From NCBI RefSeq assembly GCF_004794465.1, contig NZ_SSDJ01000066.1, positions 1 to 55,139 of the forward strand: a stretch of 55,139 nucleotides of DNA. The letters are read 5' to 3'. Positions within the stretch are counted from its first letter, which is position 1. Every line of letters begins with the position of its first letter. The position numbers were made by a program, and so were the translations under genes. Under the pieces are notes generated by a model. That model had not been told where the DNA came from. It ran no database searches and saw only the letters and a program-made list of their open reading frames with translations. Shown here in pieces: positions 16,601 through 24,382 of the stretch. The DNA is from Microbacterium sp. K24. GTDB taxonomy: Bacteria > Actinomycetota > Actinomycetes > Actinomycetales > Microbacteriaceae.

Positions 16601-17153
16601 CCGCGAGCTCGTCGAGGTCGTAGACCGGTCGTCCCTTCTCGCCTCCGCGCAGCTGGGCGGTGGTGATCGCCCCGGAGAGACGGTGATAGCCCTCCATCCC
16701 GCGGGCGAGCACCAGCAGATGCTCGCCCACGGGGTCGGGGCTGCCCCGCTGCGGGGCGGGAAGGTCGAGGGAGAGCTCTGCGCCGTACACCGTCTGCAGC
16801 GGCGTCTTCATGAGTTCGGCCTGATCCGCGAAGCGGGCGGCGCCGTAGAAGCCGTCATGGTCGGTGAGCGCGAGAGCGGTGAGGCCGAGGCGCTCGGCCT
16901 CGGCGAGGAGATCTTCCGGGGCGGAGGCGCCGTCGAGGAACGAGTACGAGGAGTGCGCGTGCAGCTCGGCATAGGGCACCGCATCGACCGGGCGCGATAT
17001 CCCGGTGACGGGTGTGCGCTGCCGGCGGCGGCTCACCGGTCCGGGGTCGGGCCGCGACGCGGGCGGTTCGATGTTCTGCCGCGGGGGCGGCTCTTCTCCG
17101 CTGAGGGTGCGCTCCAGCTCGCTCCAGGTCTGCGGCGGATTGTGCCAGCCCAT
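13692..17153 (-). CDS. dnaE2: Error-prone DNA polymerase DnaE2
   Basis: An 1153-residue C-family polymerase, the translesion replicase of the ImuA-ImuB-DnaE2 mutasome. An N-terminal disordered stretch leads into the PHP domain (ELHAHSSYSFLDGAS with TDHDGFYG, about residues 60-105). The polymerase core shows GRGSAAASAVCYLLG and EEPDIDVDFDS with catalytic Asp residues, followed by helix-hairpin-helix (SGIRGIGDALAERIVAERE) and a C-terminal OB fold. Length is normal. The ATG at 17153 overlaps the ImuB stop as TGATG, so it is the last gene of the operon. The longer open frame to 17459 runs inside imuB and is not coding. It is expected to act in DNA-damage-induced mutagenesis and tolerance. Confidence 0.95.
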   Translation of the reverse strand: MGWHNPPQTWSELERTLSGEEPPPRQNIEPPASRPDPGPVSRRRQRTPVTGISRPVDAVPYAELHAHSSYSFLDGASAPEDLLAEAERLGLTALALTDHDGFYGAARFADQAELMKTPLQTVYGAELSLDLPAPQRGSPDPVGEHLLVLARGMEGYHRLSGAITTAQLRGGEKGRPVYDLDELAASAGGHWTILTGCRKGAVRQGLEVGDAATPLRKLVDLFGADHIAVELFDHGDPQDTRRNDTLAELARRMRLPVVATNNVHYASPAQAPLAEAVAAVRAVRSMDELDGWLPAHGGAHLRSGAEMSARFQRYPGAISYGLELAAASAFPLRLARPALPKQKVPEGHTPMSWLRQLVWEAVPSKYPRLNDDGHRRIERELDVIEEKDFPGYFLIVHGIVSEAKRRGILCQGRGSAAASAVCYLLGITAVDPILYGLPFERFLATTRTEEPDIDVDFDSRRREEIIQWVYGEYGRERAAQVANVIQYRPKNAVRDMARALGHSPGQQDAWSRQVDGWSTGLEASEGHDIPENVLAYAGELLKAPRHLGIHSGGMVLTARPVGEVVPVEHARMENRTVIQWDKDDAAFMGLVKFDLLGLGMLAALQHCFDMIREATGEEWTLETLPKEERAVYDMLCRADSIGVFQVESRAQIGLLPRLQPRSFYDLTIQIALIRPGPIQGGAVHPFVRRKMAKDRIDEENRERALRGEEPVDFPIPYPHSDLEPILKRTLGVPIFQEQLIQMATAVGDCTADEADLLRRAMGSKRGLEKIERVREKLYAGMARRGLDTEASDRIYAQIQAFSNFGFAESHSLSFALLVYASSWLKLHYPAAFLAGLLRSQPMGFYSGSTLTADARRHGVEVRRPDLHLSGATETLEPLAGPAVRRPTGLDDCLVTPQPPTLRFDRDAPDVSEAHRRDGAYAVRLGLSGIRGIGDALAERIVAEREANGLYRDLHDLVRRTDATAAQLEALATAGAFTCLGLERREAIWLAGAAADDRSRFLPGTSVAVQPPLFADQTSYERLSADLWATGVSTDDHPMAHFREALHERGVLTAVDLRSHESGRRIEVAGLVTHRQRPATASGITFMNLEDESGLVNVVCSTGVWNRYRRVARDSPALIIRGILERSEEGVVNVLADAFEDLRTGLTHRSRDFR

Positions 17154-18691
17154 CAGCGATACCTTCCCTCGACCCACCAGCGCTCGCCGGCACGGAAGAC
17201 GAGCCAGGCGCGGTCGTGGTCGTCGACGATCTGGAGTCGATGCCCCCGTCTGCCTCCGTCGGGCGTCCAGCGGCGCTCGTGCACGGGCCAGGGGCCGGCC
17301 CAGCCCTGCACGTCGACGCCGTCGATGCGGGCGGGCTCGTGGGAGAGGGCTCCGCGTTCGTCGATGCTGATCGAGGACCCGTCGGCGGCGAGCACCCCGA
17401 TGGGGCGCGGCGGCAGGAAGACCTCGGCGGGGAGGGGATCGGGCAGACTGCCCGGCCATGGGGAACCGGGGTCGCGAGGCGGGACCGGCCGCTCGCCCCA
17501 GGGGGTGAGCACCTGACGCTCGGCGAGCCAGCGGCCGCCCGCGAGCGCGGCGGTCACCACGCCCTGATGGCCCAGCATCGTCTGCACACGGGACACCGCG
17601 TGGTGCAGCCGCTCATCGGTGCCGGATCCGAAGAGGCCGGGCTGGTGGTGGGCGGCATCGTCGACGGCGACCGGGACGATGCGCACCGCCATGATGCCTC
17701 CGAACGCGCGAGCCTCGTCGACGGGCTCCTTCGCCGATTCCGCGGCCAGCGCCTCCAGCTGCCAGCGCACACGATCGACGAGGTCGGAGGCGTCGAAGCA
17801 GGTCGGATGCAGCCAGGTGCGGGAGAAGACCGCCCCGTTGTCGTCGGTCATGTCGATCCGCACCTCGGTGCAGACGACCGAGGCGTCTCCGAGGGCGAGC
17901 AGCACCGCATCCGCCGTCTGCCGCACGGCGAAGGCGACCTGATCGGTTCCGCCCAGCGGCGATTCGAACTCGATGTTCCGCACCAGCTCGGGGTCGGGCG
18001 GGCGCGGGGTCAGCGGGCGGGAATCGGCGCCGGAGGCGAGCGCATGCAGACGGGCGCCGTGCTCGCCGAAGCGGTCGCGCACGTCGAGCGGCGCGAGCGC
18101 GGTGAACTCGCCGAGGGTGCGCACGCCGAGGCGGACGAGGAGGCCGGCGATCTGCTCGTCGCGCAGCACCTGCACGGGGTAGGGCGCGAGGAACTCCTGC
18201 GAGCGTCCCGGGGGGACGACGGTGCAGGCGTCGCGGCCCCGGGCGGCGATCTCGGCGGTGAAGGGCCCGTCGGCGACGCCGATGCGCACCTCGGGCAGCC
18301 CTGCGTCCGCCAGCACGGCGGCGAGGGCGGCGGCTGCCTCGGCCTCTCCGCCGTGATAGCGGGAGATGCCCCTGGCGCGGAGGATCGCGAGCCCCGGGCG
18401 CAGCAGGGTCACGCCGGGGGCGTGCTTCTCGATGAGCTGCAGCACGGGGAGGAATGCGCGTTCGTCGCGGGCGGGGTCGTGCGGGAGCACCCGCAGCGAG
18501 GAGAGATGCCCCTGCGCGATGCGGCGGCGTTGCCCCGTGCGCACCCCGTGCTCTCTGGCAGAGGCCGTGCAGGCGACGATCGTGTTCGCCTGCACCAGCG
18601 CGGTGGGCGGATGCGGGGGAGGCCCGCCCAGAGCGGCGCGCAGCGGCCAGTCCGGGAACCAGAGGACGAGGACGCGGAGGGGAGCGTTCAT
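17153..18691 (-). CDS. imuB: ImuB, Y-family polymerase-like mutasome adaptor
   Basis: A 512-residue protein related to Y-family polymerases. The catalytic DxD of DinB is replaced at the N-terminus by LWFPDWPLRAAL, the mark of ImuB, which is inactive as a polymerase and links the beta clamp with DnaE2. A helix-hairpin-helix/little-finger region follows (about residues 100-330), then a Pro-rich C-terminal part ending in RAGERWWVEGRYR. The ATG at 18691 overlaps the upstream ImuA-like stop by four bases (ATGA), and its own stop overlaps the dnaE2 start, so all three are translationally coupled. The function is taken from mycobacterial ImuB. Confidence 0.9.
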   Translation of the reverse strand: MNAPLRVLVLWFPDWPLRAALGGPPPHPPTALVQANTIVACTASAREHGVRTGQRRRIAQGHLSSLRVLPHDPARDERAFLPVLQLIEKHAPGVTLLRPGLAILRARGISRYHGGEAEAAAALAAVLADAGLPEVRIGVADGPFTAEIAARGRDACTVVPPGRSQEFLAPYPVQVLRDEQIAGLLVRLGVRTLGEFTALAPLDVRDRFGEHGARLHALASGADSRPLTPRPPDPELVRNIEFESPLGGTDQVAFAVRQTADAVLLALGDASVVCTEVRIDMTDDNGAVFSRTWLHPTCFDASDLVDRVRWQLEALAAESAKEPVDEARAFGGIMAVRIVPVAVDDAAHHQPGLFGSGTDERLHHAVSRVQTMLGHQGVVTAALAGGRWLAERQVLTPWGERPVPPRDPGSPWPGSLPDPLPAEVFLPPRPIGVLAADGSSISIDERGALSHEPARIDGVDVQGWAGPWPVHERRWTPDGGRRGHRLQIVDDHDRAWLVFRAGERWWVEGRYR

Positions 18692-19518
18692 CCGGCCTCC
18701 GCCCAGTGCAGGAGCTCCGGCGGAGCGCCATCGTCGACCACGGACCTGCCGGATGCCGGTCTGCTGGAGGGGGCAGGCTCGACGCCGAGCGAGGGCAGCG
18801 CGGTGAGCTCCGCCGCCGCTGCCTCGATGGCACCATGGCCGCCGGGCAGCTGCACGCGCACGCTCGAGGGCCGGGGACTGTGCCGGGTCGTGGCGGTCAC
18901 CGTCACGGTGCAGTCGGAGAGCAGTCCCCAACCCGCGCCGAGGCCGTGCCAGTGCGGGTCGTGGATGCGGATCGTGCCCTCGCTCTGCGGCCACCTCTCT
19001 GCCCCGCGCGATCCCGCGGCGGGGTTCTCCGTGACGAGCAGCGTGCATCCGCGGTCGCGCAGACGCGCGCTCAGACGGGAGACGTCGGCGTCACGCGCCC
19101 GGGTGCCGGGGTTCACGACGATCAGGGGGACGACCTCGGCCAGAGCGGAGGTCGCCGCGAGCCAGCGCTCGCCGGGCGCGGGCACGAGGATGAGGCGGGC
19201 CAGATCGATGCCGAAGGCGGCGGCGGCCTCGACGCCGAGCGTGGGCATGCCGACCACCGCGCACCAGTGCCCTTTCTTCGAGGCCGCACTCAGCAGGGCG
19301 AGCACGAGACTCGGCGAGGGGGAGACGGTGTAGGCCGTGCCGGTCTGCAGCCCCTCTTCGGGCAGCAGTGCGGCGAGGGAGGGGTCGAGCGGGAGCAGCG
19401 CATGCTCACTGCGGCGCCGCTGCATCCTGCTGATCTCGCGGCGCAGACGCAGCACCTCTCCGGCGCGAGTATCGCTGGTCGGAGAGAGCGCGGTCACCGC
19501 ATCGAGCCCGATCCCCAT
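18688..19518 (-). CDS. imuA: ImuA-like (ImuA') mutasome protein
   Basis: A 276-residue protein at the head of the imuA-imuB-dnaE2 operon. It is a divergent RecA/SulA-like fold: the region GTAYTVSPSPSLVLALLSAA sits where a P-loop would be but has no GxxxxGKT, and the later VPLIVVNPG and CTLLVTENP strands fit the fold. In mycobacteria ImuA' is needed together with ImuB for DnaE2-dependent mutagenesis. ATG 19518 is preceded by GAGG at eight bases. Larger open frames to 20163 overlap the next gene on the other strand. A PafBC-like promoter lies directly upstream. Confidence 0.82.
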   Translation of the reverse strand: MGIGLDAVTALSPTSDTRAGEVLRLRREISRMQRRRSEHALLPLDPSLAALLPEEGLQTGTAYTVSPSPSLVLALLSAASKKGHWCAVVGMPTLGVEAAAAFGIDLARLILVPAPGERWLAATSALAEVVPLIVVNPGTRARDADVSRLSARLRDRGCTLLVTENPAAGSRGAERWPQSEGTIRIHDPHWHGLGAGWGLLSDCTVTVTATTRHSPRPSSVRVQLPGGHGAIEAAAAELTALPSLGVEPAPSSRPASGRSVVDDGAPPELLHWAEAG

Positions 19519-19536
19519 GCATCCATCCTCGAAGAT

Positions 19537-19581
19537 ATGTACGAATAAATCAAGTGGCACTGATGACGCTAGTTCGTACAT
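19537..19581. repeat. Nine-base inverted repeat in the imuA / prepilin-peptidase gap
   Basis: ATGTACGAA at 19537-19545 is repeated inverted as TTCGTACAT at 19573-19581, with 27 bases between the arms. The arms frame the putative PafBC-type imuA promoter. A degenerate LexA-like 14-mer (12 of 14 positions) overlaps the left arm at 19530-19543. This could be a regulator site. Confidence 0.4.
19544..19566 (-). promoter_or_regulatory. Candidate PafBC (RecA-NDp type) damage promoter of imuA
   Basis: On the minus strand TCATCAGTG, then eight bases, then TTTATT. This compares with the mycobacterial RecA-NDp motif TTGTCRGTG-N8-TANNNT at 7 of 9 bases in the first box and with one mismatch in the -10. 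Predicted transcription starts near 19537, about 20 bases before the ATG. Confidence 0.45.
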
Positions 19582-19662
19582 CGGACATCCCGAGATCGAC
19601 CGCGAGGAACGGTTATCCACACCCCGAGCGCACGGCATCCGCGGATCTCCTAACCTGCCGGG

Positions 19663-20133
19663 ATGGATCCCCGGCTCGTGCTCGTCGCCCTCGCGCACGG
19701 CGCGCTGGTGGGGGTCGGAGCATGGCTGATCGTGATCGACGTCCGCACGCATCGTCTCCCGAACCGGATCGTTCTGCCGACGCTGGTGGCGCTGCTCGTG
19801 CTCGTCGCGATCGACACCGTCGCCACAGGCGCGAGCGGCCCGATGATCCGCGCCCTGATCGGCATGCTCGTCCTCGGTGGGTTCTACACCCTGCTCCGTC
19901 TGATCAGCCGGTCGGGGATGGGCGGCGGCGATGTGAAGCTCGCCGCGGTGATCGGCCTCGTCCTGGGGTGGCACGGCTGGTCGGAGCTGGTGATCGGCGC
20001 GGCATCCGCCTTCGTGCTCGGATCCGTGTACGCCCTCGCGCTGATCCTGCTGCGGCGCGCGGACGGCGCGACCCGCATCGCGTTCGGCCCGTGGATGATC
20101 GCCGGTGCCGTGGTCGGCGTCTTCCTCGGGTGA
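19663..20133 (+). CDS. A24-family prepilin peptidase-like protein (CpaA/TadV type)
   Basis: A 156-residue membrane protein with about five hydrophobic helices. The two catalytic Asp of type IV prepilin peptidases are present: Asp26 in VIDVRTHRLPN and Asp90 in GMGGGDVKLAA. It lacks the N-terminal methyltransferase domain of PilD, so it resembles the short TadV/CpaA type that processes Flp-like pilins. No pilin or Tad/pilus assembly genes are in the window. A -10-like TAACCT (19651-19656) ends six bases before the ATG, with no Shine-Dalgarno sequence, so the mRNA is probably leaderless. Confidence 0.85.
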   Translation: MDPRLVLVALAHGALVGVGAWLIVIDVRTHRLPNRIVLPTLVALLVLVAIDTVATGASGPMIRALIGMLVLGGFYTLLRLISRSGMGGGDVKLAAVIGLVLGWHGWSELVIGAASAFVLGSVYALALILLRRADGATRIAFGPWMIAGAVVGVFLG

Positions 20134-20150
20134 GGGGCTACGCTGAACGC

Positions 20151-20366
20151 ATGGCACTCGCACGACTTCACGGCGGCCCGCTCGACGGGCAGATCATCCC
20201 CCTCGGCGACGCGGACGACAAGCTGATCGTCCCCTACAGCGAGACGCAGGTGGTGTACAACCGCCGCGGCGAGCCCCAGAACACGGGGCCGGAAGACGGT
20301 CCCACCGAGATCGACTACTGGTTCGACGAAGCCCTCGAGGACCTCACCCTCAACGATGACGACTGA
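20151..20366 (+). CDS. Small hypothetical protein, 71 residues
   Basis: A short acidic protein beginning MALARLHGGPLDG, a GGPxDG start shared by small uncharacterised actinobacterial and phage proteins. It ends in an acidic tail (EALEDLTLNDDD). A -10-like TACGCT (20139-20144) lies six bases before the ATG, so the start is well supported as leaderless. The end overlaps the CYTH gene by eleven bases in another frame, so the two are likely one operon. The function is unknown. Confidence 0.7.
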   Translation: MALARLHGGPLDGQIIPLGDADDKLIVPYSETQVVYNRRGEPQNTGPEDGPTEIDYWFDEALEDLTLNDDD

Positions 20367-20973
20367 GCCGTCCCGCACGGTCGAGGTCGAGCGCAAGTAC
20401 GACGTCGACGTCGAGACGCCGCTTCCGGACTGGAGCGCGGTACCGGGCGTCGATGCGGTGTCGACCGGAGAGGTCAGGGCGCTGGACGCCCGCTACTTCG
20501 ACACCGCGGACGGTGCGCTCGCCCGATCCGGGGTCGCGCTCCGACGGCGCACCGGAGGCCCCGATGAGGGCTGGCACGTCAAGGGACCCCGGCAGGGCGA
20601 CGGACGTCTGGAGCTCGGCTGGCCCCTCGCGGACGGCGACGAGCTCCCCGACGCCGTCGCCGACACCGTCTCCTCCTGGACGACCGAGCCTCTGACTCCA
20701 CTCGCCCGCATCGAGAACGACCGCACCGCGTACCTGCTCACCGGCAGCGACGGGGTCGTGGCGGAGTTCGTCGACGACCGCGTGCGCGCGACCGATCTGC
20801 GCCGTGGCACACAGCGCGAATGGCGGGAGTGGGAGATGGAACTCGGCCCGGCGGCACCCGCAGACGAGGACGGCCGCGAGGCGTTCTTCGCCGCCGTCGA
20901 ACGAGCGGTGCACGCCGCCGGAGGCCGCGACGCCTCTTCCGGTTCCAAGCTCGCTCGCGCCCTCGGCTTCTAG
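20356..20973 (+). CDS. CYTH domain-containing protein (triphosphate tunnel metalloenzyme)
   Basis: A 205-residue protein with the CYTH signature ExExK (EVERK at residues 10-14), followed by the alternating charged beta strands of the tunnel fold (VALRRRTG, WHVKGPRQGDGRLELGWPL, VVAEFVDDRVRATDL, WREWEMELG). Relatives hydrolyse triphosphate or polyphosphate substrates with Mg/Mn inside an eight-strand beta tunnel. No CHAD domain is attached, and the length matches single-domain members. It overlaps the small gene upstream by eleven bases. Confidence 0.88.
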   Translation: MTTEPSRTVEVERKYDVDVETPLPDWSAVPGVDAVSTGEVRALDARYFDTADGALARSGVALRRRTGGPDEGWHVKGPRQGDGRLELGWPLADGDELPDAVADTVSSWTTEPLTPLARIENDRTAYLLTGSDGVVAEFVDDRVRATDLRRGTQREWREWEMELGPAAPADEDGREAFFAAVERAVHAAGGRDASSGSKLARALGF

Positions 20974-21035
20974 TCGGCTCCGGTGGCGTCCGCAACCCTG
21001 TTCCGCGATCGCGCGACCTCTGCTGGAGTGGCACC

Positions 21036-22196
21036 ATGAGCCGACCGCCCGTGCTTCGATCGCTGCAGACGGTCGTCCCCGACACCGTCCTCCGCCAGGA
21101 CGGCATCCGCGACATCTTCGCGGCCCAGCGCGATCTCGGGCGGCTCGCGCAGCGGATCGTGGCCACCTCGTTCAACGTCTCCGGGATCGACACCCGGCAC
21201 ACGGTGATCGATGAATTCTCACCTGAGAGCGACACGCCCGAACCCCTCTTCTACGACCGCAGGACCGGCGCGCTGCTCGAGCCGGGGACGAAGGCGCGCA
21301 ACGAGGTGTACGCGCGCGAGGCCGGACGGCTCTTCGTCGATGCGGCTCGGCGTTCGCTCGACGCCGATCCCGACATCGCCGCCGCGGATGTGACGCACGT
21401 GATCACGGTCTCCTGCACGGGGTTCCACGCGCCGGGGCCGGACTACGAGATCGTCCGGGCGCTCGGCCTCTCCGACGGCGTGCAGCGCTATCACCTCGGA
21501 TTCATGGGCTGCTATGCCTCGATGCCGGCGCTCCGGGCAGCCGCCCAGTTCTGCGCGGCTGATGAGAACGCGGTGGTCCTGATCGTCAGCGTGGAGCTGT
21601 GCACGCTGCACCTGCGCTCGTCGGAGGACCCCGACACGATCGTCTCGACGTCTCTGTTCGCCGACGGCGGCGCCGCGGGCATCGTGACGGCACGCGACCT
21701 CCCGACCCCGGTCACGGCGCTCCGTCTCGACCGCTTCCACACGGCGATCGCCCCGGAAGGCGAGTCGTCGATGGCCTGGACGATCGGCGACACCGGATTC
21801 GAGATGATCCTCGCCGCGACGGTCCCGCACATCATCGGCGACGCGATCATCGGGGCGCTGCGGCCGCTGTTCGCCCCGGAGAGCGGGCCGGCCGCGGCCT
21901 TCGACGACGATGCCGTGGGCGACGCGGTCGAGCACTGGGCGATCCATCCCGGCGGGCGCAGCATCCTCGACCGCATCCAGGAGAAGCTGCACCTCAGCGA
22001 TTCGCAGCTGCGTCCGGCCAGAGAGGTCCTGCGCGAGAACGGCAACATGTCGAGCGCGACCGTGCTCTTCGTGTTGAAGAGGATCCTCGACGAGGAAGGC
22101 GTCAGGCCGGGGGAGCGCGTCTCGGCGATGGCCTTCGGTCCGGGGCTGACGGCGGAGAGCGCGCTGATGACCGTCGTGGCGCCGGTCGCGCCGTGA
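21036..22196 (+). CDS. Type III polyketide synthase (chalcone/stilbene synthase family)
   Basis: A 386-residue thiolase-fold enzyme. The catalytic triad is complete: Cys159 in LGFMGCYASMPALR, His304 in WAIHPGG, Asn337 in RENGNMSSAT. Bacterial relatives (PKS11/PKS18, alkylresorcinol or alkylpyrone synthases) condense a fatty acyl-CoA starter with malonyl-CoA, using a free CoA thioester and no carrier protein. A GTGA overlap couples it to a methyltransferase, which suggests a methylated alkyl-phenol or alkyl-pyrone product, possibly a membrane lipid. The start is ATG 21036, and TGGAGTG lies upstream. Larger frames starting before it run over the CYTH gene. Confidence 0.92.
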   Translation: MSRPPVLRSLQTVVPDTVLRQDGIRDIFAAQRDLGRLAQRIVATSFNVSGIDTRHTVIDEFSPESDTPEPLFYDRRTGALLEPGTKARNEVYAREAGRLFVDAARRSLDADPDIAAADVTHVITVSCTGFHAPGPDYEIVRALGLSDGVQRYHLGFMGCYASMPALRAAAQFCAADENAVVLIVSVELCTLHLRSSEDPDTIVSTSLFADGGAAGIVTARDLPTPVTALRLDRFHTAIAPEGESSMAWTIGDTGFEMILAATVPHIIGDAIIGALRPLFAPESGPAAAFDDDAVGDAVEHWAIHPGGRSILDRIQEKLHLSDSQLRPAREVLRENGNMSSATVLFVLKRILDEEGVRPGERVSAMAFGPGLTAESALMTVVAPVAP

Positions 22197-22903
22197 CCGC
22201 CCGACTCTCGACTCGCGACCTCGCCGTCCGGGAGCTGATGGACGACCCGGATTGCGACCGGCGGATGCTGGAGCGCACCTACCACCGCTTCGCCGCGGTG
22301 AATGCCGTCGTGTCACGGCCCGGGGCGATCTACCGCCGCGACATCCGTCCGCGCGCAGAGGCCGGCCGGCCGTTGCGGATCCTCGACATCGGCGCCGGCG
22401 GGGGCGATCTCTGCCGTCTCATCGCGCGTCGGATGCGCCGTGATCGGCACGCGGCCGACATCACCGCCCTCGACGCCGACGAGCGGGCGATCTCCTGGGC
22501 GTCGGCCCACGACGAGGGCGCAGGGGTGCGCTACATGCATGCGACCACGCAGGAACTCGTCGCGGCAGGCGAGCAGTTCGACGTCATCGTGTCCAACCAC
22601 GTCCTCCATCACCTCACCGACGCGGAGCTGCAGGCGGTGCTCGCCGACTCCCGGCGGCTGCTGGCTCCCGGAGGCCTGATCGTCCATCACGACATCGCCC
22701 GTGCTCGTGCGGCTTACGCCCTGTTCTCGATCGCGACCGCGCTGCTGGGCTGGAATCTGCTCGCCGGCTCGTTCATCCGTGTCGACGGTCTGATCAGCAT
22801 CCGCCGTTCCTATACGGTCGCAGAGATCTCCGCGGCGGCACCGGAGGGGTGGGTCGCCCGACGCCGTTTTCCGTTCCGGATCGAACTGCGTGGGCAGGAC
22901 TGA
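22193..22903 (+). CDS. Class I SAM-dependent methyltransferase
   Basis: A 236-residue methyltransferase. Motif I is ILDIGAGGGDLCRL (about residues 61-74), the acidic loop ALDADE follows, and motif IV is DVIVSNHVLHHL. The GTG start at 22193 overlaps the polyketide synthase stop (GTGA), so the two are translationally coupled. It probably methylates the polyketide product on O or C, by context. Many actinobacterial type III PKS loci also carry an FAD oxidoreductase and a UbiA-like gene. Neither is here, since the next gene is convergent after a terminator. Confidence 0.88.
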   Translation: MTARLSTRDLAVRELMDDPDCDRRMLERTYHRFAAVNAVVSRPGAIYRRDIRPRAEAGRPLRILDIGAGGGDLCRLIARRMRRDRHAADITALDADERAISWASAHDEGAGVRYMHATTQELVAAGEQFDVIVSNHVLHHLTDAELQAVLADSRRLLAPGGLIVHHDIARARAAYALFSIATALLGWNLLAGSFIRVDGLISIRRSYTVAEISAAAPEGWVARRRFPFRIELRGQD

Positions 22904-22924
22904 CCGCGACCGCGCCGTCGACGC

Positions 22925-22962
22925 ACGAGGGCCCGGATGCGGAATCGCACCCGGGCCCTCGT
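22925..22962. terminator. Bidirectional terminator between methyltransferase and lpd
   Basis: A perfect 12-base-pair stem, ACGAGGGCCCGG (22925-22936) with CCGGGCCCTCGT (22951-22962), lies between the ends of two convergent genes and can serve both. Confidence 0.8.
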
Positions 22963-22975
22963 CGCGGTGATCGCG

Positions 22976-24373
22976 TCAGAAGTTGATCATGTGACCGGCG
23001 AGGCCGTGGAAGCCCTCTTGCAGGGCCTCCGACAGCGTCGGGTGCGTGTGCACGTTGCGGGCCAGCTCGAGAGCCGTGAGGTCCCACTTCTGCGCGAGCG
23101 TCAGCTCGGGGAGGAGCTCCGCCACATCCGGACCGATCATGTGAGCGCCGATGAGCTCGAGGTGCTCGGCGTCGGCGATGAGCTTCACGAAGCCGACGGG
23201 CTCGCCGAGACCGTGCGCTTTGCCGTTGGCCATGAACGGGAAGCTGACGACCTTGATGTCGCGGCCCTCGTCCTTGGCCTGCTGCTCGGTGAGACCGAAC
23301 GACGCGACCTGCGGCGAGCAGAACGTCGCGCGGGGCATCATGCGGTAGTCGCCGAGAGTCATGGTCTCTGCCTTGCCGATGGTCTCGGCGGCGACGACGC
23401 CCTGCGCCTCCGCCACGTGCGCGAGCTGCAGCTTGGCGGTGACATCGCCGATCGCGTAGATGCCCTCGACGTTCGTGCGCATGTGGTCGTCGATGTCGAT
23501 CGCACCGCGCTCGGTGAGCTTGACGCCGGTCGCGTCGAGGCCGAAGCCCTCGGTGTTGGGGGCGAAGCCGACCGACATGAGCACCTTGTCGGCCTCGATC
23601 GACGCCTGCTGGCCGTCCTTGCCCGTGTAGGTGACCGTGACGGACGAGCCGTTGTCGACGACGGTCTCGACCTTGGTCGAGGTGAGGATGTCGACGCCGT
23701 AGTTCTTGTACTGCTTCGTGATCTCCTTCGACACGTCGGCATCCTCGTTGGGGAGGGCGCGGTCGAGGAACTCGATGATGGTGACCTTCACGCCGTAGTT
23801 CGTCATCACGTAGGCGAACTCCATGCCGATGGCGCCGGCGCCGACGATGACGATCGACGTGGGCAGCTCGCGGCTGAGGATCTGCTCCTCGTACGTGACG
23901 ATGTTCTCGCTCAGCTCGACACCCGGGAGCAGGCGCACCCGCGAGCCGGTGGCGATGATCGCGTTGTCGAACGTGACCTCTTCGGTGGAGCCGTCGGCCT
24001 TCGCGACCGAGATCGCCTTCGGGCCAGTGAAGGTGCCGCGGCCGTCGTACTCGGTCACCTTGTTCTTCTTCATCAGGAAGTGGATGCCCTTGACGCGGCC
24101 GTCGGCGACCACGCGGCTGCGATCGAAGGCCTTGCCGTAGTCGATCGTGAACTCACCGGAGATGCCGAAGAAGTCGGCCTTGTGGTTCAGGGTGTGAGCC
24201 AGCTCCGCATTCTTGAGGAGCGCCTTGGAGGGGATGCAGCCCACGTTGAGGCAGACACCGCCCCAGTACTTCTCTTCGATGATGGCCGTGGAGAGGCCGA
24301 GCTGTGCGCTGCGGACAGCGGCGACGTATCCACCAGGACCGGCACCGAGGATGACGACATCGTAATGGGGCAT
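22976..24373 (-). CDS. lpd: Dihydrolipoyl dehydrogenase (E3)
   Basis: A 465-residue flavoprotein disulfide oxidoreductase, the E3 subunit of pyruvate and 2-oxoglutarate dehydrogenase complexes and of glycine cleavage. The FAD loop is [10 protein letters not shown] (residues 10-19), the redox disulfide is Cys41 and Cys46 in [13 protein letters not shown], the NAD loop is [11 protein letters not shown], and the C-terminal His-Glu pair is in [13 protein letters not shown]. All residues are intact. A -10-like TAGGCT (24380-24385, minus strand) ends six bases before the ATG and overlaps the upstream CopC stop, so a leaderless lpd transcript is likely. No E1 or E2 gene is nearby. Confidence 0.97.
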   Translation of the reverse strand: MPHYDVVILGAGPGGYVAAVRSAQLGLSTAIIEEKYWGGVCLNVGCIPSKALLKNAELAHTLNHKADFFGISGEFTIDYGKAFDRSRVVADGRVKGIHFLMKKNKVTEYDGRGTFTGPKAISVAKADGSTEEVTFDNAIIATGSRVRLLPGVELSENIVTYEEQILSRELPTSIVIVGAGAIGMEFAYVMTNYGVKVTIIEFLDRALPNEDADVSKEITKQYKNYGVDILTSTKVETVVDNGSSVTVTYTGKDGQQASIEADKVLMSVGFAPNTEGFGLDATGVKLTERGAIDIDDHMRTNVEGIYAIGDVTAKLQLAHVAEAQGVVAAETIGKAETMTLGDYRMMPRATFCSPQVASFGLTEQQAKDEGRDIKVVSFPFMANGKAHGLGEPVGFVKLIADAEHLELIGAHMIGPDVAELLPELTLAQKWDLTALELARNVHTHPTLSEALQEGFHGLAGHMINF

Positions 24374-24382
24374 GAGTTAAGC

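Noticed and set aside
13929..17516. Rightward open frame of 1195 codons opposite dnaE2
   Set aside because: It mirrors the GC-rich dnaE2 gene on the other strand. The translation is Arg/Gly/His-rich without any domain, and dnaE2 motifs are intact.
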